NCBI RefSeq assembly: GCF_001667115.1
Contig: NZ_LZIJ01000124.1
Location: 81,453-145,452, forward strand
Source of the DNA: Mycobacterium sp. 852002-51163_SCH5372311
GTDB lineage: Bacteria; Actinomycetota; Actinomycetes; Mycobacteriales; Mycobacteriaceae
Direction of reading: 5' to 3'
DNA length: 64,000 nt
Part shown: piece after piece, positions 16,292 to 25,394 of the stretch
Position numbering within the stretch: position 1 is the first letter of the stretch
How the letters are laid out: the number at the start of each line of letters is the position of its first letter
The notes under the pieces: model-generated
The model's database searches: none
Seen by the model: the letters and a program-made list of their open reading frames with translations, nothing else
Told to the model about the DNA's origin: nothing
Position numbers and translations under genes: made by a program

Positions 16292-17781
16292 CGAAGCGGG
16301 GCACGCTGTGGGGGGTCGGGCTGGGGCCTGGCGACCCGGAGTTGGTGACCGTCAAGGCTGCCCGGGTTATCGGTGAGGCCGACGTGGTGGCCTACCACAG
16401 CGCCCGTCACGGTCGCAGCATCGCCCGCGGCATCGCCGAGCCGTATCTGCGGCCCGGCCAGATCGAGGAACACCTCGTCTACCCGGTGACCACCGAAACC
16501 ACCGACCACCCGGGCGGCTACGCCGGCGCGCTCGACGACTTCTATGTCGAGGCCACTGAGCGAATCGCCGCGCACCTCGACGCGGGTCGCAATGTGGCAT
16601 TGCTCGCCGAGGGCGACCCGCTGTTCTACAGCTCCTACATGCATCTGCACACTCGGCTGACCGAGCGGTTCAACGCGGTGATCGTGCCAGGAGTGACGTC
16701 GGTGAGCGCGGCCTCGGCTGCCGTCGCCACACCGCTGGTGGCCGGCGACGAGGTGCTGTCCGTGCTGCCGGGCACACTGCCGGTCGACGAGCTGACCCGC
16801 CGGCTCGCCGATGCCGACGCGGCCGTGGTACTCAAACTGGGCCGGTCGTATCACAATGTCCGCGAAGCACTTTCGGCGTCCGGCCAGCTTGGCGACGCCT
16901 TCTATGTGGAACGGGCCAGCACGTCCGGGCAGCGGGTGCTGGCCGCCGCCGACGTCGACGAGACCAGCGTGCCGTATTTCTCGCTGGCCATGCTGCCCGG
17001 CGGTCGCAGGCAGCGGCGCCGGCGGGCGCTGAACGGCACGGTCGCGGTGGTGGGCCTGGGACCCGGCGACCACGACTGGATGACGCCGCAAAGCCGACGC
17101 GAGCTGGCCGATGCCACCGATCTGATCGGCTATGGCCGCTACCTGGACCGCATCCCGGCCCGGGACGGTCAGCGGCGCCATCCCAGCGACAACACCGACG
17201 AGCCCGCGCGTGCGCGACTGGCCTTCACACTCGCCGAACAGGGTCACGCCGTCGCGGTGGTGTCGTCGGGCGACCCGGGGGTGTTCGCGATGGCCACCGC
17301 CGTCCTCGAGGAAGCCAAGCAGTGGCCGGGCATAGAGATCAGGGTCATTCCGGCGATGACCGCGGCGCAGGCCGTCGCGAGCCGGGTCGGCGCTCCCCTG
17401 GGACACGACTATGCGGTGATCTCGTTGTCCGATCGGCTCAAGCCGTGGGAGGTGATCGCCGCGCGGCTGCAGGCCGCTGCCGCCACGGATTTGGTGCTGG
17501 CGATCTACAACCCGGCGTCCAAGTCGCGAACCTGGCAGGTGGGTGCGATGCGTGACGCGCTGCTCGCCCACCGCGACCCCGGTACCCCCGTGGTCATCGG
17601 CCGCTCGGTAACAGGCGCGGATTCCGACCCCGACGAAGACGTCCGTGTGGTGCGCCTCGCCGATCTGGACCCATGCGACGTGGACATGCGGTGCCTGCTG
17701 ATCATCGGATCGTCGCAAACCCAGTGGTACTCAACCGATTCCGGCGACCGGGTCTTCACCCCGCGGCGCTATCCCGGCTAG
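16288..17781 (+). CDS. cobIJ: CobI-CobJ fusion (precorrin-2 C20- and precorrin-3B C17-methyltransferase)
   Basis: A 497-residue fusion of two SAM-dependent tetrapyrrole methylases. The N-terminal half begins [20 protein letters not shown] and carries [16 protein letters not shown], typical of CobI. After a basic linker ([13 protein letters not shown]), a second domain begins [18 protein letters not shown], with [15 protein letters not shown] and [11 protein letters not shown], typical of CobJ/CbiH. The fusion is normal in mycobacteria. ATG 16288 overlaps the cobH stop; the open frame extends upstream only because cobH is GC-rich. The 3' end overlaps the convergent blaC stop by 4 bp. Confidence 0.95.
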   Translation: MTKRGTLWGVGLGPGDPELVTVKAARVIGEADVVAYHSARHGRSIARGIAEPYLRPGQIEEHLVYPVTTETTDHPGGYAGALDDFYVEATERIAAHLDAGRNVALLAEGDPLFYSSYMHLHTRLTERFNAVIVPGVTSVSAASAAVATPLVAGDEVLSVLPGTLPVDELTRRLADADAAVVLKLGRSYHNVREALSASGQLGDAFYVERASTSGQRVLAAADVDETSVPYFSLAMLPGGRRQRRRRALNGTVAVVGLGPGDHDWMTPQSRRELADATDLIGYGRYLDRIPARDGQRRHPSDNTDEPARARLAFTLAEQGHAVAVVSSGDPGVFAMATAVLEEAKQWPGIEIRVIPAMTAAQAVASRVGAPLGHDYAVISLSDRLKPWEVIAARLQAAAATDLVLAIYNPASKSRTWQVGAMRDALLAHRDPGTPVVIGRSVTGADSDPDEDVRVVRLADLDPCDVDMRCLLIIGSSQTQWYSTDSGDRVFTPRRYPG

Positions 17782-18716
17782 CCGCCGACCGCGGACGCGA
17801 CGATCGTGGCCGCGTTGGCGACGAACGCGTCATTGGACGGAGCCTCATAGCCGCCACTGATGCGGTCGGACATGACCGCCACGACGTGGGGCACTCCGCC
17901 GGGTGACCACACGACCGCAACGTCGTTGGTGCGGCCGTAGTCACCCGATCCGGTCTTGTCGATCACTTTCCAATCGGCGGGGAATCCGGCCCGGATTCGT
18001 TTGGCGCCGGTGGTGCTGCGCGCCATCCAGTCGGTGAGCAGCGCCCGTTTGTCGGACGGCAACGCGTCGCCAAGAACGAGCTTTTGGAAGACCATCGCGA
18101 TCGCGCGCGGAGTGGTGGTGTCCCGCTCGTCATCGGGTGCGTCGCGGTTGAGCTCCGGTTCCTCCTGGTCCAGTCGGCTCACGTTGTCGCCCAGGCCGCG
18201 CAGGTACGCGGTGAATGCGGCGGGCCCGCCGAGCTCGGCGAGCAGCAGATTGGCGGCTGTGCCATCGCTGTAGCGGATCGCGGCATCGCACAGCTGCCTG
18301 ACGGTCATTCCCGTCTGGACGTGTTGCTGGGTCACCGGCGAAACCGACCGGATGTCGTCACGGGTGTAGGTGACGACCTTGTCCAGATGCGGCAGTGGAT
18401 TGTGCTGCAGCACCGCGGCAACCAGGGGCGCCTTGAAGGTGGAACAGAAAGCGAATCGCTCGTCGGCTCGGTGTGCGATCTCGGCGACTGCACCGTCGGC
18501 GGGCACATACACCCCGAGGCGACCTCCGTACTTTCGCTCGAGCTGGTCGAAGCGGCCGGTCAGATCTGGTGCCGGCGCGGCGTGCGTCGTCGACGCGGCG
18601 GGAACACCGCTGGTGGGGCGCGCGCAACCTGCCAGCGGAATCAAGAGAGCAGCCGCGAACAGTTGTCGCCGAGTGTGGACGTGCGGTACGCATTCCGCCC
18701 CCAGCAGGCGTGTCAC
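17778..18716 (-). CDS. blaC: Class A beta-lactamase, BlaC-like lipoprotein
   Basis: A 312-residue class A serine beta-lactamase. The signal region has a twin-arginine-like TRRQLF, a hydrophobic stretch and a lipobox LAGC (Cys31), suggesting Tat export and lipid anchoring. Active-site motifs are STFK (nucleophile Ser92), SDG (Ser150, with the Gly that is characteristic of BlaC where most enzymes have Asn), EPELN with the general base Glu186, and KTGSGDYG near the C-terminus. All catalytic residues are present, so it should hydrolyse penicillins and cephalosporins. GTG 18716 lies 9 bp after the PPE gene's stop on the same strand, so co-transcription is likely. The 3' end overlaps cobIJ. Confidence 0.93.
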   Translation of the reverse strand: MTRLLGAECVPHVHTRRQLFAAALLIPLAGCARPTSGVPAASTTHAAPAPDLTGRFDQLERKYGGRLGVYVPADGAVAEIAHRADERFAFCSTFKAPLVAAVLQHNPLPHLDKVVTYTRDDIRSVSPVTQQHVQTGMTVRQLCDAAIRYSDGTAANLLLAELGGPAAFTAYLRGLGDNVSRLDQEEPELNRDAPDDERDTTTPRAIAMVFQKLVLGDALPSDKRALLTDWMARSTTGAKRIRAGFPADWKVIDKTGSGDYGRTNDVAVVWSPGGVPHVVAVMSDRISGGYEAPSNDAFVANAATIVASAVGG

Positions 18717-18725
18717 ACGTCCACA

Positions 18726-20267
18726 TTAGAGCGTGTCGTCGCCCCAGCTGGTCGGCAGCATCGGCGCCTTCGGCCCGCTGCTGAGGCCATCGTCGTCCAA
18801 TGTGAGCAGTCCGGCAGGCTGAAATCCCGGCTTGGGGGCAGCGCCGGCAAACCCAACCGGTCCCGCGCCCGCATCGGATGCCAGGGGCGATTCGTCTGGG
18901 TCGGGGTCCATGTACTCGTAGCGGTAAGCGTGATCTTTGGCCTCTGCCCCACGACGCCGACGACTGCGCAACCGCTCACGGGCCGACGCCGCGGTGGCGG
19001 CCGGTTCTTCGGCCTCGTCGGGCGCGGACTCCTGCGACTTATTGCGCGTGCGACTGCTGGCACTGCTGCGCGATGACAATCCCGCCAGGCCAACCGCGTA
19101 TTGGGCGTCGGCCATGCCGGCCCCGGCGCCATCCGTAGCGCCCCCGAAGCCGACGTCCGGACCGCCGCCGACCGGTCCGCCACCGGAAGCGGTGGCCGGA
19201 GTCGGCGCGACACTGGACACACTGGCGCTGGTGGTATGTGCCGGCGTTCCGGCGGTCGTGGTCGGCGTCGGAGCGGACGCAGCAGCCGTCGGCGCGGGTG
19301 CTGGGGCTGCGGACGGCAAGGTGGTCGGAAGCGCGATGCCGGCGGCACCGGCGGCACCGGCAACAATGGCGCCCACGCCTACGGCAGCGACTGCCGGAAC
19401 CGCGACGAGTAGCAGGACCGGGGACAGCAACAGGGCTGTCTGCATCAGTTGCACGAGCGGCCAGACGAGCATCAACGAGTGAAAGACGAACCAGCCCAAC
19501 GCTGTCGCCAGCGCTGGGCTCATGCCCGGAATTTGCATGAAAAAAGAGGACACCGCGTTGGCAAAGGGAACCGCCGGGATGGGCCAGCCATCTGGGTACA
19601 ACTCTTTCCCAAGGGGCCAAAGGATGTTCTGGGTGATGTCCGAAAGCCAGGACGCGAGCTGGTCCTGCCATGAGGTCGCCGGCGGATTCTCAGCCGCTTG
19701 CGTTACCGCTGCCTGAGCTTCTCCGCCGGGCGCGATGATCGGCGGTGCGGGCGCTGTCGCGGGGACTGCAGCCAGCGCGGATCCGCTCACCACTTGGTAC
19801 GTGGTCATGGTCTCGGCGGCTTGTACCCACATTCGCACGTAGTCGGCTTCATTCACGGCGATGGGAATGGTGTTGATGCCGAAGAAGTTCGTTGCCACCA
19901 GGACTGCATGGGTGGCATGGTTGGCCGCCAATTCGGCCAGCGTCGGCATGGCGGCCAGCGCCGTCGTGTAAGCGACGGCCGCGGTTTGGTGCAGGGTCGC
20001 CGCGGTGGTGCTCTTGGCGGCACCCTCCAGCAGCCAGGCCAGGTAGGGGCCGTGCGCCGCCACGTATTGCTCCGCGCTGGGGCCGTCCCATGCTCCGCCC
20101 TGCACCGCACCCAGCAATCCGGTCAGTTCATCCGCCGCCTCGGCGTATTCGGTGCCCAGCGACGTCCATGCGCTGGCTGCGGCCAGTAACGAGCCTGGGC
20201 CCGGCCCGCTACTCAGCAGCGCTGAGTGCACCTCCGGCGGCAAAGCCATCCAGATCGGTGCGGTCAT
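18726..20267 (-). CDS. PPE family protein, PPW subfamily
   Basis: A 513-residue PPE protein. ATG 20267 begins [20 protein letters not shown] with AAGGA upstream; the frame extends to 20576 but that part is not PPE-like. The roughly 175-residue PPE domain includes the WxG-like turn [21 protein letters not shown] hydrophobic Ala/Val-rich middle follows, then a disordered Pro/Thr region. The C-terminus has [11 protein letters not shown] and PMLPTSW, matching the GFxGT and PxxPxxW motifs of the PPE-PPW group. These proteins normally need a PE partner and an ESX system for export; no PE gene is adjacent. It lies between sigC (divergent) and blaC (downstream), where I recall no PPE gene in M. tuberculosis. 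Confidence 0.9.
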   Translation of the reverse strand: MTAPIWMALPPEVHSALLSSGPGPGSLLAAASAWTSLGTEYAEAADELTGLLGAVQGGAWDGPSAEQYVAAHGPYLAWLLEGAAKSTTAATLHQTAAVAYTTALAAMPTLAELAANHATHAVLVATNFFGINTIPIAVNEADYVRMWVQAAETMTTYQVVSGSALAAVPATAPAPPIIAPGGEAQAAVTQAAENPPATSWQDQLASWLSDITQNILWPLGKELYPDGWPIPAVPFANAVSSFFMQIPGMSPALATALGWFVFHSLMLVWPLVQLMQTALLLSPVLLLVAVPAVAAVGVGAIVAGAAGAAGIALPTTLPSAAPAPAPTAAASAPTPTTTAGTPAHTTSASVSSVAPTPATASGGGPVGGGPDVGFGGATDGAGAGMADAQYAVGLAGLSSRSSASSRTRNKSQESAPDEAEEPAATAASARERLRSRRRRGAEAKDHAYRYEYMDPDPDESPLASDAGAGPVGFAGAAPKPGFQPAGLLTLDDDGLSSGPKAPMLPTSWGDDTL

Positions 20268-20454
20268 CGACGCGATCCTTCGGCAACAGCGCGCAGCGAC
20301 ATGATTACCCTCTCGAAAACCAGGTGGTGCTTTCGTTACTGGTCGGCGGGCGTTGTCATTTGGTTCCTGACGGCTTTCTATGAATTCGGCCTGAGCAATC
20401 GCTACGACAGCCAGTCGTAGACTCACCACGCCCGCCCGTTTAAGGTGGATGGTC

Positions 20455-21012
20455 ATGAGCCCGCGGAGCGACGACGAGGCCGTTACCGCACTGGCTCTGG
20501 CGGCAGCCCGCGGCAACGAGCGGGCACTCGAGTCGTTCATCAAAGCCACGCAGCAAGACGTGTGGCGATTTGTCACCTATCTGTCGGACGTCGGCAATGC
20601 GGACGACCTGACCCAAGAGACATTCTTGCGGGCAATCGGCGCCATCCCGCGGTTCTCCGGGCGTTCGAGCGCCCGAACCTGGCTACTGGCCATCGCCCGG
20701 CGGGTGGTGGCCGATCACATCCGTCACGCGCAGTCGCGGCCCCGCACCGCCCACGGCACCGATCCCGAACGGGTGCTCGAAGTCGCTCGGCACACCCGGG
20801 GATTCGAAGACCTGGTCGAGGTGACCACCATGATCGGCGGTCTGATCACCGAGCAACGGGAGGCGCTGCTGCTCACGCAGCTGCTGGGCCTGTCCTACGC
20901 CGACGCTGCGGCGGTGTGCGGCTGCCCGGTGGGCACCATCCGATCCCGCGTCGCCCGCGCCCGTGACGCGCTGTTGGCCGACAGCGATCGCGACGACCTG
21001 ACCGCCGGTTAG
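20455..21012 (+). CDS. sigC: ECF RNA polymerase sigma factor SigC
   Basis: A 185-residue group 4 sigma factor. Region 2 contains [20 protein letters not shown] followed by [13 protein letters not shown]. Region 4 ends with [20 protein letters not shown] and [12 protein letters not shown], the helix-turn-helix for the -35 element. ATG 20455 is preferred to ATG 20449 because the AAGG upstream is then about 10 bp away and the length equals SigC of M. tuberculosis. No anti-sigma gene is adjacent, as expected for SigC. It is divergent from the PPE gene, sharing a gap of about 180 bp, and its stop overlaps the convergent cobK stop. Confidence 0.93.
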   Translation: MSPRSDDEAVTALALAAARGNERALESFIKATQQDVWRFVTYLSDVGNADDLTQETFLRAIGAIPRFSGRSSARTWLLAIARRVVADHIRHAQSRPRTAHGTDPERVLEVARHTRGFEDLVEVTTMIGGLITEQREALLLTQLLGLSYADAAAVCGCPVGTIRSRVARARDALLADSDRDDLTAG

Positions 21013-21734
21013 CCCTGACGCGCTAGCCACTCGGCCGCGTCTTCGACGGTTCCCACCGTTGTTACCCCGGCCGGCAACGGCGGGCGCGCCACCATCACCA
21101 CCGGAATGTCCAGCGCCGCAGCGGCATCCAGCTTGCCTCGGGTCATGTCGCCACCACTGTTCTTGGTGACTAGCGCGTCGATGCGGTGCTCACTGAAGAG
21201 TTGGATCTCGTCGTCGTAGTGATACGGCCCGCGGGACAGCAGCAACTGGTGATGCCGCGGCAACGAGTCGGCGTTCGGCGCGGTGACCACGCGGATCAAA
21301 AACCACGCCTCGCTGCCGGCGAACGCTTTGACCCCGGAGCGGCCGGTGGTGAGAAATATCCGCGAATATCGTTGCTTTGCAACGGTTTCTGCCGCCTGGC
21401 TGTCGGATGCGACGACGATGGCGGTGCCCGGTTCCCACGGCGGGCGGGCCAGGATCAGATGCGGGATTCCCAGTTCATTGCAGACCTGCGCGGCGTGGGC
21501 GGTCATGGTTGCCGCGAACGGGTGGGTGGCGTCAACGACGGCGTCGATGCCTTTGTCCCGCAGCCAGTTCCGTAGGCCCTCGACACCCCCGAACCCGCCG
21601 ATGCGCACGGCGCCAACGGGCAGGGCCGGATCCGGTACGCGGCCGGCCAGCGAGCTGATGACGTCGACCTGCGGGTGCAAGCGATTAGCCAGTGCTCGCG
21701 CCTCGGCAGTACCACCGAGCAGCAGCACCCGCAT
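21009..21734 (-). CDS. cobK: Precorrin-6A reductase CobK
   Basis: A 241-residue NADPH-dependent reductase converting precorrin-6A to precorrin-6B (dihydro-precorrin-6). It starts at ATG 21734 with [19 protein letters not shown]; the longer open frame adds an Arg-rich stretch that is clearly shadow sequence. Family features include [20 protein letters not shown], and [17 protein letters not shown] near the C-terminus. The start codon overlaps the cobM stop (ATGA), making it last in the cobL-cobM-cobK operon. The stop codon overlaps sigC by 4 bp. Confidence 0.94.
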   Translation of the reverse strand: MRVLLLGGTAEARALANRLHPQVDVISSLAGRVPDPALPVGAVRIGGFGGVEGLRNWLRDKGIDAVVDATHPFAATMTAHAAQVCNELGIPHLILARPPWEPGTAIVVASDSQAAETVAKQRYSRIFLTTGRSGVKAFAGSEAWFLIRVVTAPNADSLPRHHQLLLSRGPYHYDDEIQLFSEHRIDALVTKNSGGDMTRGKLDAAAALDIPVVMVARPPLPAGVTTVGTVEDAAEWLARQG

Positions 21735-22489
21735 CAGTGCGGCCCTCTGCTGCGCCGCGCCGCCGAGTACAGGTAGCTGTCGGTGAACCCCTCTGCGGCC
21801 AGCACCTCCCCGACGACGATGACGGCGGTCTTGGTGATGTTCGCGTCGTGCATCTGGCCGGCGATGTCGGCCAGCGTGCCTCGCAACACGGTCTGCTGTG
21901 GCCAACTCGCGAAAGCTACTACTGCCGTGGGCGTTTCGGACCGGTAGCCCCCGGCCAGCAGTTGCGGGACAATGACGTCGATCTGCGCAGCAGCCAGATG
22001 CAGTACCAGGGTGCTGCCAGATCGCGCGAGGGTGGCCAAGTCTTCACCGGACGGCATAGGTGTCGACAGGGTCGAGATTCTGGTCAATGTCACCGTCTGC
22101 GCGATCGCCGGAACGGTCAGCTCGCGTTTCAGCGCGGCGGCGGCCGCGGCGAAAGCCGGTACGCCCGGGACGATCTCGTAGCTGACACCTAGCGCGTCGA
22201 GTCGGCGGCACTGCTCGGCCAACGCGCTGTACAGCGAAGGATCCCCGGAATGCAGCCGCGCCACATCGTGACCGCGGGCATCGGCGTCGGCGAGCTCGCC
22301 GATGATCTGGTCCAGCGTGAGCGGACCCGTGTCGACGATCTTCGCATCGGATGGGCAGTACGTGAGTAGGTCGTCGGGCATGATCGATCCCGCATACAGG
22401 CAGACGTGGCACCTCTGCAAGAGCCGTTGGCCGCGCACGGTGATCAGGTCGGCGGCGCCCGGGCCCGCGCCGATGAAATACACGGTCAC
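21734..22489 (-). CDS. cobM: Precorrin-4 C11-methyltransferase CobM
   Basis: A 251-residue SAM-dependent tetrapyrrole methylase. The N-terminus TVYFIGAGPGAADLITVRG and the motif RLHSGDPSLYSALAEQ, followed by EIVPGVPAFAAAAAALKREL, are typical of CobM/CbiF. GTG 22489 is chosen over GTG 22507 because it overlaps the cobL stop (GTGA) and gives the length I recall for the tuberculosis enzyme. Being coupled to cobL upstream and cobK downstream, it should be expressed in step with them. Confidence 0.95.
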   Translation of the reverse strand: MTVYFIGAGPGAADLITVRGQRLLQRCHVCLYAGSIMPDDLLTYCPSDAKIVDTGPLTLDQIIGELADADARGHDVARLHSGDPSLYSALAEQCRRLDALGVSYEIVPGVPAFAAAAAALKRELTVPAIAQTVTLTRISTLSTPMPSGEDLATLARSGSTLVLHLAAAQIDVIVPQLLAGGYRSETPTAVVAFASWPQQTVLRGTLADIAGQMHDANITKTAVIVVGEVLAAEGFTDSYLYSAARRSRGPH

Positions 22490-23658
22490 CGAGTCGTCAC
22501 CACCCACTGGGTAATCGGAAGCTGTGCACGCCAGCCGGTGAAGCCGCCCAGCGGCTCGCCCTGATAATGCTGGAAGCGTCGCAACTCACCGCCGTGCTTC
22601 GAGTATGCCTGCACCAGAACAGCTTCCGATTCGGCAGTGACGGCGTTGGCGACCAGGCGCCCGCCGTCACCCAGGTGGTCGAGGCAGGCATCCAGAAGAC
22701 CGGTCTGGGTGAGACCCCCGCCGAGGAAGATTGCCGACGGCGTTTCGGCACCGTCGAATGCGTGCGGCGCCTTGCCGCGAACGTCGATGTTGACGCCGTA
22801 CCGCGCGGCGTTGAGCTCGACGTTCAGCGCGCGTCGCTCGTCGCGTTCGAACGCCACCGCGGTGCAGCTGCGCCAGCTTCGGCACCACTCGACCGCGATG
22901 CTGCCTGAGCCGGCGCCGACGTCCCACAGCCGCTGTCCCGGCCGCGGGTCCAACGCCGACAAAGTCACCGCCCGGATGCTGTGTTTGGTGATCTGGCTGT
23001 CGTGGGCGAAGGCGTCGTCGGGCAACGAGAAGGCGCGCTCGTCGGGCAGGTAGCGGACGGCGACCACGTTGAGATCGTCGAGATCGTCGCGTGGGCCGGC
23101 GGCCCAGTCTCGGGCCCGGCCGTCGCGGCGGCGTTCGGCCGGCCCGCCGAGCCGTTCCAGCACAGTGAACTCGGAATCACCGCGCCCGTGGGCGTCGAGC
23201 AGCACGGCCAGTGCCTGCGGCGTGGTCCGGTCGCGCGACAGCACGATCGCCTGCCCGCCGCGGCGAACCGCGGTGTGCGGCTGCGCGGTGACCAGGCTGA
23301 TCACCTCGGTGTCGTGGACGGTCCAGCCCATTCGGGCGCACGCCAGCGTCACCGACGAGACATGCGGCAGCACAGTCACTTTCCCGGTTCCGAACATGCG
23401 GACCAGGGTGCCGCCGATGCCGTGCAGCAACGGATCTCCGCTTGCCACAACGTGGATGTCGTCGCCGTCGGCTTTCAATGTTTGCAAAGCCGGCAGCATG
23501 GGCGAGGGCCACTCGTGGCGAGGACACGTTATGGTGTCGTCGAGCAGGTCGAGTTGTCTTTTCGAGCCATAAATAACTGTGGCTCTTTGTAATTCAGACC
23601 TCGAAGTTGTCGATAGTCCGGCCATGCCGTCGGCGCCGATACCGACCACTACGATCAT
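22486..23658 (-). CDS. cobL: Precorrin-6Y C5,15-methyltransferase (decarboxylating) CobL
   Basis: A 390-residue bifunctional enzyme. The N-terminal CbiE-like methylase domain begins [15 protein letters not shown] and carries VVASGDPLLHGIG. The C-terminal CbiT-like domain has LWDVGAGSGSIAVEWCRS as the SAM-binding loop and IFLGGGLTQTG. It methylates C5 and C15 and decarboxylates the C12 acetate of precorrin-6B. ATG 23658 has AGGA upstream and overlaps the stop of the SDR gene, so the SDR is probably the first gene of this operon. The open frame to 23736 is not needed. Confidence 0.94.
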   Translation of the reverse strand: MIVVVGIGADGMAGLSTTSRSELQRATVIYGSKRQLDLLDDTITCPRHEWPSPMLPALQTLKADGDDIHVVASGDPLLHGIGGTLVRMFGTGKVTVLPHVSSVTLACARMGWTVHDTEVISLVTAQPHTAVRRGGQAIVLSRDRTTPQALAVLLDAHGRGDSEFTVLERLGGPAERRRDGRARDWAAGPRDDLDDLNVVAVRYLPDERAFSLPDDAFAHDSQITKHSIRAVTLSALDPRPGQRLWDVGAGSGSIAVEWCRSWRSCTAVAFERDERRALNVELNAARYGVNIDVRGKAPHAFDGAETPSAIFLGGGLTQTGLLDACLDHLGDGGRLVANAVTAESEAVLVQAYSKHGGELRRFQHYQGEPLGGFTGWRAQLPITQWVVTTR

Positions 23659-24419
23659 CGCGGCATCCTGCGCCAGACGAATTGCGGCAGCAGGCGCATT
23701 GCGGCAGACGCGGGACCCAACGCCCATGGGATCCACACCGTGCGCCGTCCCTTGGCAAGCGCACGCGCGGTCGCTTTCGCCACCCGCTCGGGCGTTATGG
23801 AGAATGGCGCCGGCTCCATGCCCTCCGTCATACGCCCGATGACGAATCCGGGCCGAGCGAGCACTAACCGCACTCCGGTGCCGTGCAGCGCGTCGGCCAA
23901 CCCGCTGGCGAAGCCGTCCAGGCCGGCCTTGGCCGATCCGTAGACATAGTTGGCGCGGCGCACGCGTGCCCCGGCGATCGAGGAGAACACCACCATTGAT
24001 CCGCGACCTGCGGTCCGCATTCCGGCGGCCAGATGGGTGAGGAGGCTGACTTGAGCAACGTAGTCGGTGTGGACGATGGCGACGGCATGGGCGGCATCGG
24101 TCTCGGCACGAGCCTGGTCGCCGAGGATCCCGAATGCCAGTACCGCGGTGCCGATGGGGCCGTGTTCGGCGACGATCGATGCGACCAGCGGGCCGTGTGA
24201 AGCCAGATCGTCGGCGTCGAACTCAACCGTGTACACGTTGGCTGCCCCGGCGTCGTGCAGTGCGTCGATTTGCTCACCCAGCTGGTCGGCTTTGCGTGCC
24301 GCCAGCACCACAGTTGCTCCGAGAGCCAGCCGTCGAGCGAGCTCCATGCCGATCTCGCTGCGACCGCCGAAAATTACTACCGGACCAGCGCCCGTGTCGT
24401 CCACGGCTGCGATTATCAC
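23655..24419 (-). CDS. Short-chain dehydrogenase/reductase (Rv2073c-like)
   Basis: A 254-residue SDR with a slightly unusual cofactor loop ([15 protein letters not shown]), Asp-containing VEFDADD, and the active site [20 protein letters not shown] with Tyr-X3-Lys. It resembles the DprE2-like SDR group of mycobacteria by recall, but the real DprE2 is encoded elsewhere, so the substrate is unknown. GTG 24419 is only 20 bp from the divergent Rv2074-like start. Its stop overlaps the cobL start, so it is transcriptionally tied to cobalamin synthesis, although no step of that pathway needs it. Confidence 0.85.
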   Translation of the reverse strand: MIIAAVDDTGAGPVVIFGGRSEIGMELARRLALGATVVLAARKADQLGEQIDALHDAGAANVYTVEFDADDLASHGPLVASIVAEHGPIGTAVLAFGILGDQARAETDAAHAVAIVHTDYVAQVSLLTHLAAGMRTAGRGSMVVFSSIAGARVRRANYVYGSAKAGLDGFASGLADALHGTGVRLVLARPGFVIGRMTEGMEPAPFSITPERVAKATARALAKGRRTVWIPWALGPASAAMRLLPQFVWRRMPR

Positions 24420-24425
24420 CTGCGC

Positions 24426-24431
24426 TAGCGT
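24426..24431 (+). promoter_or_regulatory. Candidate -10 element (TAGCGT) before the Rv2074-like gene
   Basis: TAGCGT fits TANNNT and ends 8 bp before ATG 24440, consistent with a leaderless transcript. It lies in the 20-bp gap between two divergent start codons. Confidence 0.4.
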
Positions 24432-24439
24432 GGGGAGCG

Positions 24440-24856
24440 ATGGCGAATACCACTACCCGGCTCACCGATGACGCGCTTGCCTTTCTCTCCGAGCGCCATC
24501 TGGCGATGCTGACGACGCTGCGCGCCGACAATTCGCCGCATGTGGTGGCGGTGGGTTTCACCTTCGACCCCAAGACTCATATCGCACGGGTCATCACCAC
24601 CGGCGGGTCTCAAAAGGCGGTCAATGCGGAGCGCGGCGGGGTGGCGGTGCTCAGTCAAGTCGACGGCGCCCGGTGGCTGTCGCTGGAGGGTCGTGCCAAG
24701 GTGAACGGTGAAGTCGACGCCGTCCGCGACGCCGAGCTGCGCTACGCCCAGCGCTATCGCACGCCGAGACCGAACCCGCGACGGGTGGTCATCGAGGTTC
24801 ACGTCGAGCGGGTGTTGGGCTCGTCGGATCTGCTTGACCGTGGTCGCGTTGAATAG
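24440..24856 (+). CDS. F420-dependent biliverdin reductase-like protein (Rv2074-like)
   Basis: A 138-residue split-barrel (PPOX-fold) protein. ATG 24440 begins [20 protein letters not shown]. Core features are [39 protein letters not shown] and [12 protein letters not shown], matching Rv2074, which has been characterised as an F420H2-dependent biliverdin reductase. The match is from memory but close over the full length. The frame is open well upstream only because the opposite-strand SDR gene is GC-rich. It shares a 20-bp divergent start region with that SDR. Confidence 0.85.
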   Translation: MANTTTRLTDDALAFLSERHLAMLTTLRADNSPHVVAVGFTFDPKTHIARVITTGGSQKAVNAERGGVAVLSQVDGARWLSLEGRAKVNGEVDAVRDAELRYAQRYRTPRPNPRRVVIEVHVERVLGSSDLLDRGRVE

Positions 24857-24963
24857 GGCTATCTAGCGACGCAGCGTTCCTTGGATCGCGCCGCAACCTA
24901 GCGGTAACCAACTGCGTGCGCAATTCACTTCTCCACAGCACGGTATCGGGGTGCGTTGCTGAA

Positions 24964-24992
24964 TTGACGCGCGTACCGCCTGTCTTTAGCGT
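24964..24992 (+). promoter_or_regulatory. Candidate sigma-A promoter for the 25-31 kb cluster
   Basis: TTGACG (24964-24969) and TAGCGT (24987-24992) are separated by 17 bp, close to the housekeeping consensus. The predicted transcript would start near 24999, about 78 bp before the first gene of the cluster at 25077. The rest of the 24857-25076 gap shows nothing else clear. Confidence 0.5.
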
Positions 24993-25076
24993 CACCGGCA
25001 GCTGACGCGCGACATCTCGGCTAGATCGCTTGTCGCCGTGGCGAATCGAAATGCCGAGAGCTCCGGAAGGCTAGTG

Positions 25077-25394
25077 ATGTTTGTCGAAACCGAATGGCTG
25101 CACTCGGGGGCGAACCAAGCCCACCGCGCAGGTGGATATGCACAAGACGGAGCCGACCAGCTGTCGCGAGCGCCCTTGTCATCGGGAATGTTCGGCGATT
25201 TCGCTGCCGCCGACCGTTATCACGAGGCGATCAGCGCAGCGCACTCGCGACACGTCAAAACGTTTCGGGCCCATCATGAAATGCTCGCCACGCTCGGCAA
25301 CAAGGTTCGTGCTGCAGCCGCGGCGTTCACCGAGATGGATGAGCTCAACGCCGCGAAGCTGCATGCGGGACAATGCAACGATTCCGACACATAA
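25077..25394 (+). CDS. Small ESX-associated-like protein (Rv2078-like, DUF2563 type)
   Basis: A 105-residue, mostly helical protein beginning MFVETEWLHSGANQAHRAGG. Its size and helical pattern, with a TRP-containing start and Gly-Met-Phe-Gly-Asp (GMFGDFAAADRYHE), resemble the short DUF2563/EspC-like proteins found with type VII secretion substrates. ATG 25077 has GGAAGG 6 bp upstream; the frame runs from 25038. It overlaps the next gene by 22 bp, so the pair is translated in step and may interact. Secretion is an inference; no clear YxxxD/E export tail was identified at its C-terminus. Confidence 0.7.
   Translation: MFVETEWLHSGANQAHRAGGYAQDGADQLSRAPLSSGMFGDFAAADRYHEAISAAHSRHVKTFRAHHEMLATLGNKVRAAAAAFTEMDELNAAKLHAGQCNDSDT

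Noticed and set aside
18726..20576. 616-residue form of the PPE protein
   Set aside because: The first 103 residues are not PPE-like; ATG 20267 with AAGGA starts the conserved domain.
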